Below are positions 22,376 to 32,617 of a stretch of DNA of 64,000 nt, piece by piece. A program made the position numbers and the translations under genes. The notes beneath the pieces are model-generated. The model saw only the letters and a list, made by a program, of their open reading frames with translations. It was not told the DNA's origin and did no database searches. The stretch lies in assembly GCF_003860565.1 (NCBI RefSeq), contig NZ_CP034157.1, forward strand, positions 2,046,001-2,110,000, written 5' to 3'. How positions within the stretch are numbered: position 1 is the first letter of the stretch; every line of letters starts with the position of its first letter. Source of the DNA: Cloacibacterium normanense. GTDB lineage: Bacteria > Bacteroidota > Bacteroidia > Flavobacteriales > Weeksellaceae.

Positions 22376-24982
22376 ATGAACTTAAACCAATATACCACAA
22401 AATCACAAGAAGCCATTCAAAAAGCACAACAAATTGCGCTTGATTTTGGCCATCAAAGCATTGAACCTCAACATTTATTAGAAGGAATTCTTCAAGTAGA
22501 TGAAAACATCTCTGCATTCTTAATGAAAAAATCAGAAGCAGACCTTAATCTTATTAGAGAAAAAAACCGTGAAGCCTTAGAAAAACTACCTAGAGTAGAA
22601 GGTGGAAACATTTACCTTTCTCAAAACGCCAATAAAATTCTTTTAGACGCACCGAATGTTGCCAAAAAAATGGGCGATGAATATGTAACCATTGAGCATC
22701 TTTGGCTTTCACTTTTAGAGGTAAATTCTGAAGTTTCTAAAATTTTAAAAGATTTTGGAGTGACTAAAAATTCATTAGAAGCCGCTATCAAAGAATTGAG
22801 AAAAGGAAGCAAAGCAACTTCGGCAAGTTCAGAAGAAACTTATCAAAGTTTAAATAAATATGCTAAAAACTTCAACGAACTCGCAGCAGAAGGAAAACTA
22901 GACCCTGTAATTGGTAGAGACGAAGAAATAAGAAGAGTTTTACAAATTTTATCAAGAAGAACCAAAAACAACCCGATTCTTATCGGTGAACCTGGTGTTG
23001 GTAAAACCGCAATTGCAGAAGGAATTGCCCATAGAATTATTTCAGGTGACGTTCCAGAAAATTTAATGGACAAAACCATTTATTCTCTAGATATGGGTGC
23101 ATTAATTGCTGGCGCAAAATACAAAGGTGAATTCGAGGAGCGTTTGAAATCTGTAGTGAATGAAGTCATTAAAAGCGATGGACAAATCATTCTCTTCATC
23201 GATGAAATTCACACTTTAGTAGGAGCTGGTGGTGGAGAAGGCGCAATGGACGCCGCTAATATTTTGAAACCTGCATTAGCAAGAGGGGAACTTAGAGCAG
23301 TTGGAGCAACTACGTTGAACGAATATCAAAAATATTTTGAAAAAGATAAAGCTTTAGAAAGACGTTTCCAAAAAGTAATGGTAGAAGAACCAGACACAGA
23401 ATCTGCGATTTCTATCTTGAGAGGAATTAAAGACAAGTACGAAGCACACCACAAAGTAAGAATAAAAGACGAAGCCATTATTGCTGCCGTAGAAATGTCT
23501 CAAAGATATATTTCAGACAGATTTTTACCAGATAAAGCCATCGACTTGATTGATGAAGCTTCAGCAAAACTAAGAATGGAAATCAATTCTAAGCCTGAAG
23601 AACTCGATATTCTTGACAGAAAACTAATGCAGTTAGAAATAGAACTTGCAGCAATTTCTAGAGAGAAAAATGAATTGAAAATCAATCACTTAAAAGAAGA
23701 CATTGCGAAAATTCAGGAACAAAGAAACGAAATTCATGCAAAATGGCTTGGCGAAAAACAAAAATCTGAAGATTTAACTGCCATTAAAAAAGAAATAGAA
23801 TCTCTGAAATTAGAAGCAGAAAGAGCGTCTAGAGTTGGTGATTACGCAAAAGTTGCCGAAATACAATACGGTAAACTTAGAGAAAAAGAGGAAGATTTGA
23901 AAAAATTAGAACTCGAAATGCAAAATCATCAAAACGAGCTCATCAAAGAAGAAGTAACCGCTGAAAACATTTCAGAAGTGATTGCAAAATGGACTGGAAT
24001 CCCAGTTACCAAACTCCTTCAATCTGAAAGAGAAAAATTATTAAATCTAGAAACCGAACTCCACCATAGAGTGGTAGGTCAGGAAGAAGCGATTTCCGCA
24101 GTTGCAAACGCCATTAGAAGAAATAGAGCTGGATTAAATGACGAGAAAAAACCTATCGGAAGCTTCCTTTTCTTAGGAACCACTGGTGTTGGAAAAACAG
24201 AATTGGCAAAAGCTTTGGCAGAATTCTTATTTGACGATGAGAACAACATGACCAGAATTGACATGAGTGAATATCAAGAAAGACACTCTGTTTCTAGATT
24301 AGTTGGTGCGCCTCCAGGTTACGTAGGTTATGATGAAGGCGGACAATTAACCGAAGCCGTAAGAAGAAGACCTTATTCTGTAGTGCTTTTGGACGAGATA
24401 GAAAAGGCGCATCCAGATGTTTTCAACACGCTTTTACAAGTTTTAGACGATGGAAGATTAACCGATAACAAAGGAAGAGTAGTGAATTTTAAAAATTCTA
24501 TCATTATTATGACTTCCAACCTTGGTTCGCATATTATTCAGGAACGTTTTGACGCTGCACAGCGTGACAAAGATGACAATATCGATTCTGAAACTTTAGA
24601 AGCAACCAAAGAAGAAGTTTTCGGATTATTGAAACAATCTCTTCGTCCGGAATTTTTAAACAGAATAGATGAAGTGGTACTTTTCCAACCATTAAGCAAA
24701 TCAGAAATTGGTAAAATCGTTAATTTCCAATTAAGAGGCTTTAATCAAATGCTAGAAAAGAGAAACATCATCTTAACTGCGACTGAAGACGCTTTAAAAT
24801 ATCTAACCAACAAAGGTTACGACCCAATTTTTGGAGCAAGACCATTAAAAAGAGTTCTTCAACAAGAAGTTCTGAACAGATTATCTAAAGAAATTCTCGC
24901 AGGAAAGATAAATGATGGAGACAGAATCACTTTAGATTATTTCGAAGAAAGCGGACTGGTTTTTCGACCAGTTGAAAAATAA
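22376..24982 (+). CDS. clpB: ATP-dependent disaggregase ClpB
   Basis: An 868-residue Hsp100 AAA+ chaperone that forms hexamers and, with DnaK, pulls proteins out of aggregates. Domains in order: N-terminal Clp_N repeats (1-150), first ATPase with Walker [14 protein letters not shown] near residue 205 and Walker [11 protein letters not shown], a coiled-coil middle domain (about 405-530) that separates ClpB from ClpA or ClpC, and a second ATPase with Walker [14 protein letters not shown] near residue 603 and Walker [14 protein letters not shown]. The C-terminal D2-small domain ends at [10 protein letters not shown]. Length is standard. It has its own promoter and terminator. Confidence 0.98.
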   Translation: MNLNQYTTKSQEAIQKAQQIALDFGHQSIEPQHLLEGILQVDENISAFLMKKSEADLNLIREKNREALEKLPRVEGGNIYLSQNANKILLDAPNVAKKMGDEYVTIEHLWLSLLEVNSEVSKILKDFGVTKNSLEAAIKELRKGSKATSASSEETYQSLNKYAKNFNELAAEGKLDPVIGRDEEIRRVLQILSRRTKNNPILIGEPGVGKTAIAEGIAHRIISGDVPENLMDKTIYSLDMGALIAGAKYKGEFEERLKSVVNEVIKSDGQIILFIDEIHTLVGAGGGEGAMDAANILKPALARGELRAVGATTLNEYQKYFEKDKALERRFQKVMVEEPDTESAISILRGIKDKYEAHHKVRIKDEAIIAAVEMSQRYISDRFLPDKAIDLIDEASAKLRMEINSKPEELDILDRKLMQLEIELAAISREKNELKINHLKEDIAKIQEQRNEIHAKWLGEKQKSEDLTAIKKEIESLKLEAERASRVGDYAKVAEIQYGKLREKEEDLKKLELEMQNHQNELIKEEVTAENISEVIAKWTGIPVTKLLQSEREKLLNLETELHHRVVGQEEAISAVANAIRRNRAGLNDEKKPIGSFLFLGTTGVGKTELAKALAEFLFDDENNMTRIDMSEYQERHSVSRLVGAPPGYVGYDEGGQLTEAVRRRPYSVVLLDEIEKAHPDVFNTLLQVLDDGRLTDNKGRVVNFKNSIIIMTSNLGSHIIQERFDAAQRDKDDNIDSETLEATKEEVFGLLKQSLRPEFLNRIDEVVLFQPLSKSEIGKIVNFQLRGFNQMLEKRNIILTATEDALKYLTNKGYDPIFGARPLKRVLQQEVLNRLSKEILAGKINDGDRITLDYFEESGLVFRPVEK

Positions 24983-25031
24983 CATTCATATTTTTCATAT
25001 ATAACTTACCATTTAAGTTTTTCATAGGAGG

Positions 25032-25061
25032 TCCGTCTGGAATTTTTTCAGGCGGATTTTT
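25032..25061 (+). terminator. Rho-independent terminator of clpB
   Basis: TCCGTCTG pairs with CAGGCGGA (one G-T wobble) around an AT-rich loop, followed directly by TTTTTCT, about 50 nt after the clpB stop. The rest of the 363-nt gap to the metalloprotease gene is AT-rich and holds only the promoter at 25270-25301. Confidence 0.8.
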
Positions 25062-25269
25062 CTATTTTGAGAACTTTTCAAAGAAATTATCTGAAAAATA
25101 AAAAATTTCTCTCATTTCACACCAAAATTACAAAATCAGCAATAAAAAAAAACCTAATAAAATTAATAAATTCATAAAGAATTAAGTTAATTTAATACTC
25201 AATCATCAAAGAAAAAACCTATCTATCAAATAAAAATCAACACTTTTTTAAAAAAATTTAAAAAAAAAT

Positions 25270-25301
25270 ATTGCACACTAAATTTCAACTCTATATATTC
25301 G
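25270..25301 (+). promoter_or_regulatory. Promoter of the metalloprotease gene
   Basis: ATTG, 20 nt, TATATTCG: each box differs by one base from TTTG and TAnnTTTG. The leader of about 40 nt is A-rich (AATTAAAAAAACAATTTT), as seen before highly translated Bacteroidota genes. Strong expression is suggested but not shown. Confidence 0.45.
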
Positions 25302-25345
25302 CAGCTGTGAATTAAAAAAACAATTTTATTAAAAATTAATTTGAT

Positions 25346-26332
25346 ATGAAGAAATTACTATTCGGAGTTATAGCGCTAGGTATGTTAGCAGCATGTAACA
25401 CAACAGAGGAAACTGCAAACTTAACAGAAGACACAAACGCTAGAACAGCAACTGCATCTAGAAAATCTTGTCCATCTGAAGAAATCAGAGCAGAATTACT
25501 TAAAAATGACGCAAAAGCAAGAGCAAGATATGCTGCAATTGAAGCGGGAACTGAAAAATTCATTCAAGCTAAAAAATTAGGAAGAGTATTAGCTGATGGA
25601 ACAGTTGAAATCCCTGTAGTTGTAAATTTATTATACAGAACTACAGCAGAAAATCTTTCTGATGCTAGAATCGCAGAACAAATCAACGTTCTTAACAAAG
25701 ACTTCGGAGCAACTAACTCTGATGTTAATAAAATCCCTGCTGAATTTGCTTCAGTAGCTGCTGGTGATACTAAAGTAAGATTTAGATTGGTAAAAACAGT
25801 AAGAAAATCTACTAAAACAAGATCTTGGAGAACTAATGACGCTATGAAAAAAGCTTCATCAGGAGGAATTGACGCTACAGACCCAACACAATACTTCAAC
25901 ATTTGGGTAGTAGGAGATATGTCTTCAATATTAGGATATGCTACATTCCCAGAATCTGCTGGTCAATGGAATGATGGTGTAGTATTAGCTGCTCCATTCG
26001 TAGGTGTAACTGGCGCTTCTGCTCCTTATAACTTAGGTAGAACTGCAACTCACGAAGTAGGTCACTACTTAAATCTTCGTCACATTTGGGGAGATGCTAC
26101 TTGTGGAAACGATTTCGTAGCTGACACTCCTACTCAAACTGGTTCTAACGGCGGTTCACCAACTTATCCACTATACAACACTTGTGGTGGTGTACAAAGA
26201 TCTGTAATGTTCATGAACTACATGGATTATGTATATGATTCTGCAATGTATATGTTCTCTGCTGGTCAAAGAGACAGAATGCAAGCTGTAGTAGCTGCAG
26301 GTGGAGCAAGAGCAGGTTTAAGAAACTTATAA
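25346..26332 (+). CDS. Secreted M43-type (pappalysin/cytophagalysin) zinc metalloprotease
   Basis: A 328-residue secreted protease. The N-terminus MKKLLFGVIALGMLAAC is a lipoprotein signal with the acylated Cys at residue 17. The zinc motif is HEVGHYLNLRH near residue 231: the three His and the catalytic Glu of the metzincin pattern HExxHxxGxxH are present, but the Gly is Asn. The Met-turn is in FMNYMDYVYD near residue 291. Cysteines near the active site (TCGNDF, NTCGGV) could form a disulfide. M43 enzymes cleave proteins outside the cell. Codon use is rich in GCT, AAC, GGT and looks optimised. It lies alone between clpB and a convergent gene. Confidence 0.93.
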   Translation: MKKLLFGVIALGMLAACNTTEETANLTEDTNARTATASRKSCPSEEIRAELLKNDAKARARYAAIEAGTEKFIQAKKLGRVLADGTVEIPVVVNLLYRTTAENLSDARIAEQINVLNKDFGATNSDVNKIPAEFASVAAGDTKVRFRLVKTVRKSTKTRSWRTNDAMKKASSGGIDATDPTQYFNIWVVGDMSSILGYATFPESAGQWNDGVVLAAPFVGVTGASAPYNLGRTATHEVGHYLNLRHIWGDATCGNDFVADTPTQTGSNGGSPTYPLYNTCGGVQRSVMFMNYMDYVYDSAMYMFSAGQRDRMQAVVAAGGARAGLRNL

Positions 26333-26352
26333 AATCCTATACATTAATGAGA

Positions 26353-26377
26353 AAAGCCGAATCGTTGATTCGGCTTT
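26353..26377. terminator. Bidirectional terminator between convergent genes
   Basis: AAAGCCGAATC GTT GATTCGGCTTT is a perfect 11-bp stem with a 3-nt loop. A-rich sequence on the left and T-rich on the right serve both directions: the metalloprotease gene (plus) and the type IX-secreted protein (minus). Confidence 0.88.
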
Positions 26378-26383
26378 CTTATT

Positions 26384-28504
26384 TTATCTATTTTTAAGAA
26401 GAATCCACCCCGTTCTGGTATAATGTCCATCAATTTCCATAACATACCAATAAGTTCCCGAAGGCAATAATCTACCATTATATAATCCATTCCAATTGAA
26501 TTTTAAAACATCTTCCGCCATAAAAACTTGATTGCCGAATTTATCAAATATTTTAAGTTTCACTTTAGAGAAAAACTCAATATTAGAAACGCGCCATACA
26601 TCATTATAACCATCATGATTAGGTGTAAAAGCATTTGGAATAAAAAGTACCGCCGAAGTAGCAACCGCTGTACAACTATTGCTTTGAGATTTTACATAAA
26701 TCTGATAAATCCCAGCATCCAAATTTTTAAAAATATTAGAAGTTTGCCAATTTACATTATCTAAAGAATATAAATATGGTGGATTACCATTTTCTGCTAA
26801 AATTTCTAGAAAATCCTCGCCACTTTTCACTTGAGTAATTATCGGAGTAATTCCAGGAGTTATATCAACTGTTTGAATAGCTACACAACCTTTACTATCA
26901 GTAAGTTTTACCGAATATTTTCCTGGACTTGAAACCTGTAGCGTCTGACTCACAACTGGTGGAATTGTTTGCCATTCTGCAATAAAACCAGTTCCGACAT
27001 CTAAAACAATATTTTCTCCATCACAAATAGAAGTATCTTTTAAAACAGTGGAAAATGGAGCTTGTAGAATTTTAACTTTTACTTCTGCCCTTTCACTTTC
27101 ACAACCATTTACCGTCTGTGTAACCCAAAAAGAAAAATCTCCAGCAATTGAAGTATTAGGAATTGGAGCGATTGTATTTCCAATACCTCCTGTTGAACTA
27201 GTATACCATTTCAAATCAGTTCCGACTGCTGACAAAGATGAGGCAGTGGAATTTTGACAAAATTCATAACTTGAAACGACAGGAGCCGAAGGATTATCAA
27301 GAATATTAACTGTAATTTTCGCTCTTGCGCTTTCACATCCATTAACCGTTTGAGTAATCCAAAAATCTTTAATTCCAACCACAGAAGTATCAATAATAGG
27401 AGTATTTATACTTCCGATTCCACCAGTTGCAGAAGTATACCAAAGTATATTATTTTCTGGAATCGTGAGAGTTGCGGTAGAATTTTTACAAAAACTAAAA
27501 CTTCTATTGCTTGGTGCGTTAGGATATCCATTGATTTTAACCGTAGAAACACCAGACATTACCCTACAAGAAGTCAGGTTTATATTAGTAGATTCACCTA
27601 CAATAAATCTAAATTGGTCATTATTCTGATAACTCCCTGCCGGAATGGTAATATTTGGATTACTTGTTGCACCAGTTAAATTTACCCAAGTGTTCCCTCC
27701 ATCTGTACTTTTTTGCCAAATGAAATTTACATTTTGAAAAGTATTAGAACTCATTTGCGCAGTTAGAATAAAACTCTGTGAATTATCACAAACTCCAGTA
27801 GTGAAAAGATTTCCTAAAGTAGCAGTGATAAATGTAGATGGACCACAGGGTGAAAAACTAATATCATCTATCGCCAAGTCATTTCCTATTCCACCCGCTG
27901 CATTATTAATTAAAACCACATCTACTTCGGAAGAAGCAGGATCTGATCTAAAATCTAAATAAAAATTTTTCCAAACTTCTCCATTTTCTTCAGCTAAGAT
28001 ACCTGTAGAAATAGAACCTAAAATAGCTCCAGTAGTACTTCTGATTTGAAAAGTAACATTAGGCTTTATCATATTACTCCCCGCTCTATGGATGTTTAAA
28101 ATCCATGCAGAAAATCTATAAATTTGATTGGAGCACAAATTAGAAACTCGTCTTCTGTAAAATTCTCCCGGCGTATAATCTGCATTTACTACCAACATAT
28201 TTCCGTAAGTTCCAGACGGATCATTGGTATGATCTAATGATTTTTGCCAACCCCAAGGTAAATATTCCGTAGTATTTGAAATCGTATAATAACCATCACT
28301 TGGTGGCATTACTGATGAATAAATATAATTGGTAAATGCTGGAGAAACCAACGCTGGAGAAACCGTCTGATAAGAATTATTTACCCTCCCAAAATCTTCT
28401 ACGAAAATTGGAGCTCCGAAAGAACCTCCGCATGTTTGAGAAATTACCCTTACTGAAAAACAAAGAATTAGAAATAAAAGGAATTTAAAGTATTTTTTTT
28501 TCAC
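26384..28504 (-). CDS. Large secreted protein with gliding-motility C-terminal (type IX, type B) sorting domain
   Basis: A 706-residue protein with a signal peptide (about 22 residues, ends before QTCGGSFG). The N-terminal part to about 215 looks like a carbohydrate-binding or jelly-roll domain (FSAWILNIHRAG, DLAIDDISFSPCG). A region with Ig-like character follows, then two near-identical tandem modules of about 85 residues, each with FCKNSTA or FCQNSTA, WYTS(A/S)TGGIG and TQTVNGCES. The C-terminal ~85 residues (NAFTPNHDGYNDVWRV ... GTYWYVMEIDG) form the gliding-motility-associated domain used by type IX secretion as a type B signal. The protein is likely surface-exposed or released; its ligand is unknown. 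Confidence 0.9.
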   Translation of the reverse strand: MKKKYFKFLLFLILCFSVRVISQTCGGSFGAPIFVEDFGRVNNSYQTVSPALVSPAFTNYIYSSVMPPSDGYYTISNTTEYLPWGWQKSLDHTNDPSGTYGNMLVVNADYTPGEFYRRRVSNLCSNQIYRFSAWILNIHRAGSNMIKPNVTFQIRSTTGAILGSISTGILAEENGEVWKNFYLDFRSDPASSEVDVVLINNAAGGIGNDLAIDDISFSPCGPSTFITATLGNLFTTGVCDNSQSFILTAQMSSNTFQNVNFIWQKSTDGGNTWVNLTGATSNPNITIPAGSYQNNDQFRFIVGESTNINLTSCRVMSGVSTVKINGYPNAPSNRSFSFCKNSTATLTIPENNILWYTSATGGIGSINTPIIDTSVVGIKDFWITQTVNGCESARAKITVNILDNPSAPVVSSYEFCQNSTASSLSAVGTDLKWYTSSTGGIGNTIAPIPNTSIAGDFSFWVTQTVNGCESERAEVKVKILQAPFSTVLKDTSICDGENIVLDVGTGFIAEWQTIPPVVSQTLQVSSPGKYSVKLTDSKGCVAIQTVDITPGITPIITQVKSGEDFLEILAENGNPPYLYSLDNVNWQTSNIFKNLDAGIYQIYVKSQSNSCTAVATSAVLFIPNAFTPNHDGYNDVWRVSNIEFFSKVKLKIFDKFGNQVFMAEDVLKFNWNGLYNGRLLPSGTYWYVMEIDGHYTRTGWILLKNR

Positions 28505-28551
28505 AAAACCTCAATTTTTTGGAAGGATAAAATTAGGGATTTAAAATTAAA

Positions 28552-28574
28552 AATCCCGAAATTATTTCGGGATT
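28552..28574 (-). terminator. Terminator after the SDR gene
   Basis: AATCCCGAAA TTA TTTCGGGATT is a perfect 10-bp stem with a 3-nt loop, 15 nt after the SDR stop on the minus strand, with T-rich sequence beyond it in that direction. Confidence 0.8.
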
Positions 28575-28588
28575 AAAAAGTATGATTT

Positions 28589-29470
28589 TTATGATTTCTT
28601 TTTTGCTTTTATCATCATTTCCAGCATATCCCACATTTCTTGCGGAATTTGTTCTAGCATATTAAATTCTCCAGCACCTTGCAACCATTCTCCACCATCG
28701 ATGGTTACTACTTCTCCGTTAATGTACGCAGAATAATCAGAAACCAAATACGCCGCTAAGTTTGCCAATTCTTGATGTTCTCCTACTCTTCTCAATGGTA
28801 CTTTTTTTCTCATGTCAAATTTTTCGGCTAAATCTCCCGGCAATAATCTTTCCCAAGCTCCTTTTGTAGGGAATGGACCCGGTGCAATTGCATTAAAACG
28901 GATATTATATTTCGCCCACTCTACAGCCAAACTTCTGGTCATCGCTAAAACTCCTGCTTTTGCACAAGCTGAAGGAACTACATAAGCAGAACCCGTCCAT
29001 GAATAAGTGGTGACAATATTAAGTACAGTTCCCGGAATTTTATTATCAATCCAATATTTTCCTACAGAAAGTGTACAGTTTTTGGTTCCTTTCAAAACGA
29101 TATCTAAAATAGAATCAAAAGCAGAATGCGTCAATCTTTCGGTGGGTGAAATAAAATTTCCAGCAGCATTATTGAGCAAAATATCTATTCTACCAAATTC
29201 TTTTATCGCAGCTTCTTTCATAACTTCTACTTCGTCCCAATTTCTTACATCGCAAGAAACACAAAGTACTTTTCCGCCAGTTTCTGCTTCTAATTCTGCG
29301 GCAGTTCCTTGTAATTTTTCTAAATTTCTAGAAGTAATCACTACTTTGGCTCCTAGTTGTAGAAAATATTTAGTCATGGCTTTTCCCAAACCACTTCCAC
29401 CACCAGTAACGATGGCTACTTTATCTTTTAATGCATTCTCTTGAAGCATAGGTTGTGTATACATATTCAT
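28589..29470 (-). CDS. SDR oxidoreductase, 2,4-dienoyl-CoA reductase-like
   Basis: A 293-residue short-chain dehydrogenase/reductase. The cofactor motif GGGSGLGKAMTKYF is near residue 23, the structural NNAAGNF near residue 103, the usual catalytic Tyr region appears as YVVPSACAKAGVLAMTRSLA near residue 168, and the C-terminal end has YINGEVVTIDGGEWL. The order of motifs and the length fit the SDR-type 2,4-dienoyl-CoA reductases (DECR/PDCR), used in degrading unsaturated fatty acids. In the catalytic region YxxxK reads SACAK, so the usual Tyr is replaced, as in DECR members. A palindromic element (29491-29510) lies in its promoter. Confidence 0.82.
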   Translation of the reverse strand: MNMYTQPMLQENALKDKVAIVTGGGSGLGKAMTKYFLQLGAKVVITSRNLEKLQGTAAELEAETGGKVLCVSCDVRNWDEVEVMKEAAIKEFGRIDILLNNAAGNFISPTERLTHSAFDSILDIVLKGTKNCTLSVGKYWIDNKIPGTVLNIVTTYSWTGSAYVVPSACAKAGVLAMTRSLAVEWAKYNIRFNAIAPGPFPTKGAWERLLPGDLAEKFDMRKKVPLRRVGEHQELANLAAYLVSDYSAYINGEVVTIDGGEWLQGAGEFNMLEQIPQEMWDMLEMMIKAKKKS

Positions 29471-29490
29471 GACAAGTCTTGTTTAAAATT

Positions 29491-29510
29491 AATGCTTAAA
29501 AGTAAGCATT
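29491..29510. promoter_or_regulatory. Palindromic element upstream of the SDR gene
   Basis: AATGCTTA AAAG TAAGCATT is an 8-bp perfect inverted repeat, 21 nt before the SDR start. The size suits a TetR-type operator. No regulator gene adjoins, so the binding protein is unknown. Confidence 0.45.
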
Positions 29511-29560
29511 TATAAAATTCCGTGAAAAAAATCTGTTATGTAAAGAAGATAATTCACAAA

Positions 29561-29586
29561 AAAAGACCGCAAAATTGCGGTCTTTT
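29561..29586 (-). terminator. Terminator after the M16 peptidase gene
   Basis: AAAAGACCGC and GCGGTCTTTT form a perfect 10-bp stem around AAAATT, 22 nt after the M16 stop on the minus strand, followed in that direction by a T-run. Confidence 0.85.
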
Positions 29587-29607
29587 CTGTAAATATTTTG
29601 AAAATTT

Positions 29608-32535
29608 CTAGTATCCGAAAATTTCTTCTAAAGAAAGTTTTTTCACTTCTCCTAGTTTTTTCATATCGTCCATAGAAACTCTTTTTTCTGAAGCTACAAT
29701 AGCATACGTGTAAGGTTTTCCTGAGAAATAATTCTGGTGGAATTTCTTAACATCTGCCATCGTAATTTTATCTACTGTTTCGTACATTTTCTTTCTAATG
29801 TCATCATTTAAACCTAAATTTTTAGCGTTTAAATAGTTGTAAATGATACCATCTTGAGTAATTCTCTCTGTCTGAATATCTTTTTTCACTTGATTTTTAG
29901 CCAATTCTAAATTTTTAGGCAATTCTGGCATTTTGGTTAGCAATTCGTTCATGGCAACCGTAGCATCATTAAATTTATCTGCTTGAGAACCTACATAACC
30001 TAATAAATAGTAATCTTGGTCTTTTTTCTGTGGTTGCACATAATATCCGTAAGTACTGTAAGCCAAAGCTTTACTTTCTCTAATCGTTTGGAATACTAAA
30101 CTTCCCATACCTCCACCGAAATAGTTATTGAACACATTAACCATCGTCGTTTTTTCTGGGTTGTAAGTTTCTGTATTTCTAATCCATCTGGTTTCTGCCT
30201 GAACCATATCATAATCTGCAAAAAGCACTTGATTTTTAGCAGGAACTTCTTGTTTGAAAGTTTTTGCTGGAGCTGCTACTGCAAAATTTGCAGGAACTTG
30301 GTGCAATGTTTTCAACTGAGAAACAACGTTATAAACAGGAGTTGGTCCGTAATAAATTACCGTTTGCTCATAATTATTTAGGTTTTTAATTCTGTCTACT
30401 AATTCTTGAGTAGTTACAGCATTCAGTTCTTCATTGGTCAAAACATTGTTGAATTTATTTTCTGAACCATAAAGCGCATAACTTGTTAAACCTTGTAAAA
30501 TAGCACCTTTATTTGCTTTAGCATCTTTTCTAGCTTTATTTAGTCTTGCTTTAAGTGCAGCTAAAGCTTTGTCATCTGCTTTTACATTATTTACCACTTC
30601 TTCATACAATTTCACTGCATTTTCGAAGTTTTCTTGTAAACCTTCAATACTTACAGTAGTGTATTCTTCTCCTGTAGAAACATTAAAACCACATGCAATT
30701 TTATAGAATGCTTTAGAAATTTCTTCGGCAGTCATTTTATCAGTTCCTAAAAACTGAATGTATTGAGAAGCTAAACCTTGTTTTTTATCATTCAAAGAAC
30801 CGATTTTGTAACGGTAGCTTAATCTGAAAATATCATTGTCTTTGTTCGGAACGTAAAGTACTTCTGCTTTTCCTAATTTAGATTTCTGAATATCTTTTTT
30901 GTAATCTAAGAAAACTGGTTTCGCAGCAGTTGCAGGCATTTCATTTATTGTTTTCACAAATGCCGATTGCTTATCTGGATTGGTTTCTACTGGTGTAATT
31001 GATGGTTTTTCAATTTTTACAGTCGCTGGAGATTCTCCTTTTCTTTTCAAAACAGCTACATAATTGTCACCAAAATATTTATTGGCAAAAGCTACGATGT
31101 CTTCTTTTTTAATTTTAGACAAATCATTTACATACGCAACTTGGTCTCTCCAATCTAGTTCTGAAGTGAAAGCATCCATCAAAACACTAGCTCTATCACC
31201 ATATTTTTCGGTTTCGTAGATTTTGTTTTTCTTGATGTTATTGATGATAGAAGTGATAAGTTGGTCATCAAAATTTCCTTTTTTAAGGTTTTCGATTTCA
31301 TTTAATACTAAAGCTTTTACATCTTCTAAACTTTGACCAGAGGTTGGCGCTGCCGAAAGATATAAAATTCCGTAATCAATCAATGAATAAGTGAAAGCTG
31401 AAGCTCTCAATAATTTTTGTTTTTTAACTAAGTTCAAGTCTAATAAACCTGCTCTTCCGTTGGTTAAAATTTGACCAACTAAATCTGCCAATAAAGCATC
31501 TTTATCTTTATTTCCTGGCAATCTGTAACCGATGGTTAAATTTTCTGCATCTGGACCTACAATTTCTTTTACAATTGGTGCTTTAATCGCATCTTCTGGT
31601 TGGAAAGTGTATTTATCAAATGGTTTTGGTTGCATGTAAGAAAACGCTTTGTCCACTTTTGCAATTACCTCATCTGGATTAAAGTCACCAGAAAGGATAA
31701 TTCCCATATTATTAGGAACGTAATATTTATTAAAATACTTTCTGATTTCTATTAACGAAGGATTTTTAAGATGTTCTACTGTACCAATGGTGGTTTGTAA
31801 ACCGTAGTTATGCTTTTGGAAAAGATTAGAGAATAAAGTTTCAGAAACTTTTCTTCCGTCATTATCTAGCGTTCTATTTTTTTCTTCGTAAACCGCTTCT
31901 AATTCAGTGTGGAAAATTCTCAAAACTGGATTTCTGAATCTTTCTGACTGTACTGCTAAATATTTATCTAAAGAAGCACTAGGAACGTCATCTGTATAAA
32001 CCGTTTGTTCAAAACTTGTAAAAGCATTGGTTCCTTGAGCGCCCATTGCAGACATCATTTTGTCGTACTCGTTTGCAATAGCATATTTTGCAGCAACTCC
32101 AGAAACTGAGTCTATTTTTTTATAGATGGCTTTTCTTTGAACTTCGTCTTTAGTAGAGTTATACTGTTCGTATAATGCGTCAATTTTTTCTAATTCTACT
32201 TTTTCTTTAGACCAATCTAGTGAACCGTATTTATCAGTTCCTTTGAATAACATGTGCTCTAAATAATGCGCCAAACCAGTATTGGTTGCAGGGTCTGTTT
32301 TACTTCCTGCTTTGATGGCAACATACGCTTGGATTCTAGGATCCTTATTCGTAGGACTTAAAATAACTGTTAAACCATTCTTCAAAGTGTAAAAGCGCGC
32401 TTTCGCAGGGTCATTGGTTACATATTTATACGTGTAACCGCCACTCGAAGCTTCTTTCCACTGAAACTGGTTTTGGGCAAAAGCAACTACAGAAACTAAT
32501 ACTGCAGCAAATGCCAACGTAAGCTTTCTAATCAT
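29608..32535 (-). CDS. Secreted M16 family zinc peptidase
   Basis: A 975-residue insulinase/pitrilysin-type protein with a signal peptide (MIRKLTLAFAAVLVSVVAFA). The inverted zinc motif HxxEH is GLAHYLEHMLFKG near residue 87, and the downstream Glu ligand lies in EAVYEEKNRTLD near residue 210. The second half (from about 500) repeats the M16 fold without a zinc motif, giving the usual two-part clamshell. M16 enzymes degrade peptides held in the cavity; periplasmic localisation suggests peptide turnover in the envelope. It has its own terminator. A small AT-rich gap separates it from dihydroorotase. Confidence 0.94.
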   Translation of the reverse strand: MIRKLTLAFAAVLVSVVAFAQNQFQWKEASSGGYTYKYVTNDPAKARFYTLKNGLTVILSPTNKDPRIQAYVAIKAGSKTDPATNTGLAHYLEHMLFKGTDKYGSLDWSKEKVELEKIDALYEQYNSTKDEVQRKAIYKKIDSVSGVAAKYAIANEYDKMMSAMGAQGTNAFTSFEQTVYTDDVPSASLDKYLAVQSERFRNPVLRIFHTELEAVYEEKNRTLDNDGRKVSETLFSNLFQKHNYGLQTTIGTVEHLKNPSLIEIRKYFNKYYVPNNMGIILSGDFNPDEVIAKVDKAFSYMQPKPFDKYTFQPEDAIKAPIVKEIVGPDAENLTIGYRLPGNKDKDALLADLVGQILTNGRAGLLDLNLVKKQKLLRASAFTYSLIDYGILYLSAAPTSGQSLEDVKALVLNEIENLKKGNFDDQLITSIINNIKKNKIYETEKYGDRASVLMDAFTSELDWRDQVAYVNDLSKIKKEDIVAFANKYFGDNYVAVLKRKGESPATVKIEKPSITPVETNPDKQSAFVKTINEMPATAAKPVFLDYKKDIQKSKLGKAEVLYVPNKDNDIFRLSYRYKIGSLNDKKQGLASQYIQFLGTDKMTAEEISKAFYKIACGFNVSTGEEYTTVSIEGLQENFENAVKLYEEVVNNVKADDKALAALKARLNKARKDAKANKGAILQGLTSYALYGSENKFNNVLTNEELNAVTTQELVDRIKNLNNYEQTVIYYGPTPVYNVVSQLKTLHQVPANFAVAAPAKTFKQEVPAKNQVLFADYDMVQAETRWIRNTETYNPEKTTMVNVFNNYFGGGMGSLVFQTIRESKALAYSTYGYYVQPQKKDQDYYLLGYVGSQADKFNDATVAMNELLTKMPELPKNLELAKNQVKKDIQTERITQDGIIYNYLNAKNLGLNDDIRKKMYETVDKITMADVKKFHQNYFSGKPYTYAIVASEKRVSMDDMKKLGEVKKLSLEEIFGY

Positions 32536-32617
32536 ATTGAATTAATTTTTTTTCTATTAGACGCAAAAAATGTAAAAATGTTTCTTAAACATTCATATTT
32601 TTTGAAAAGGGGGGATT

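Noticed and set aside
27350-27679. 109-residue plus-strand frame opposite the type IX-secreted protein
   Set aside because: Antisense to a conserved repeat module; codon use is not coding-like.
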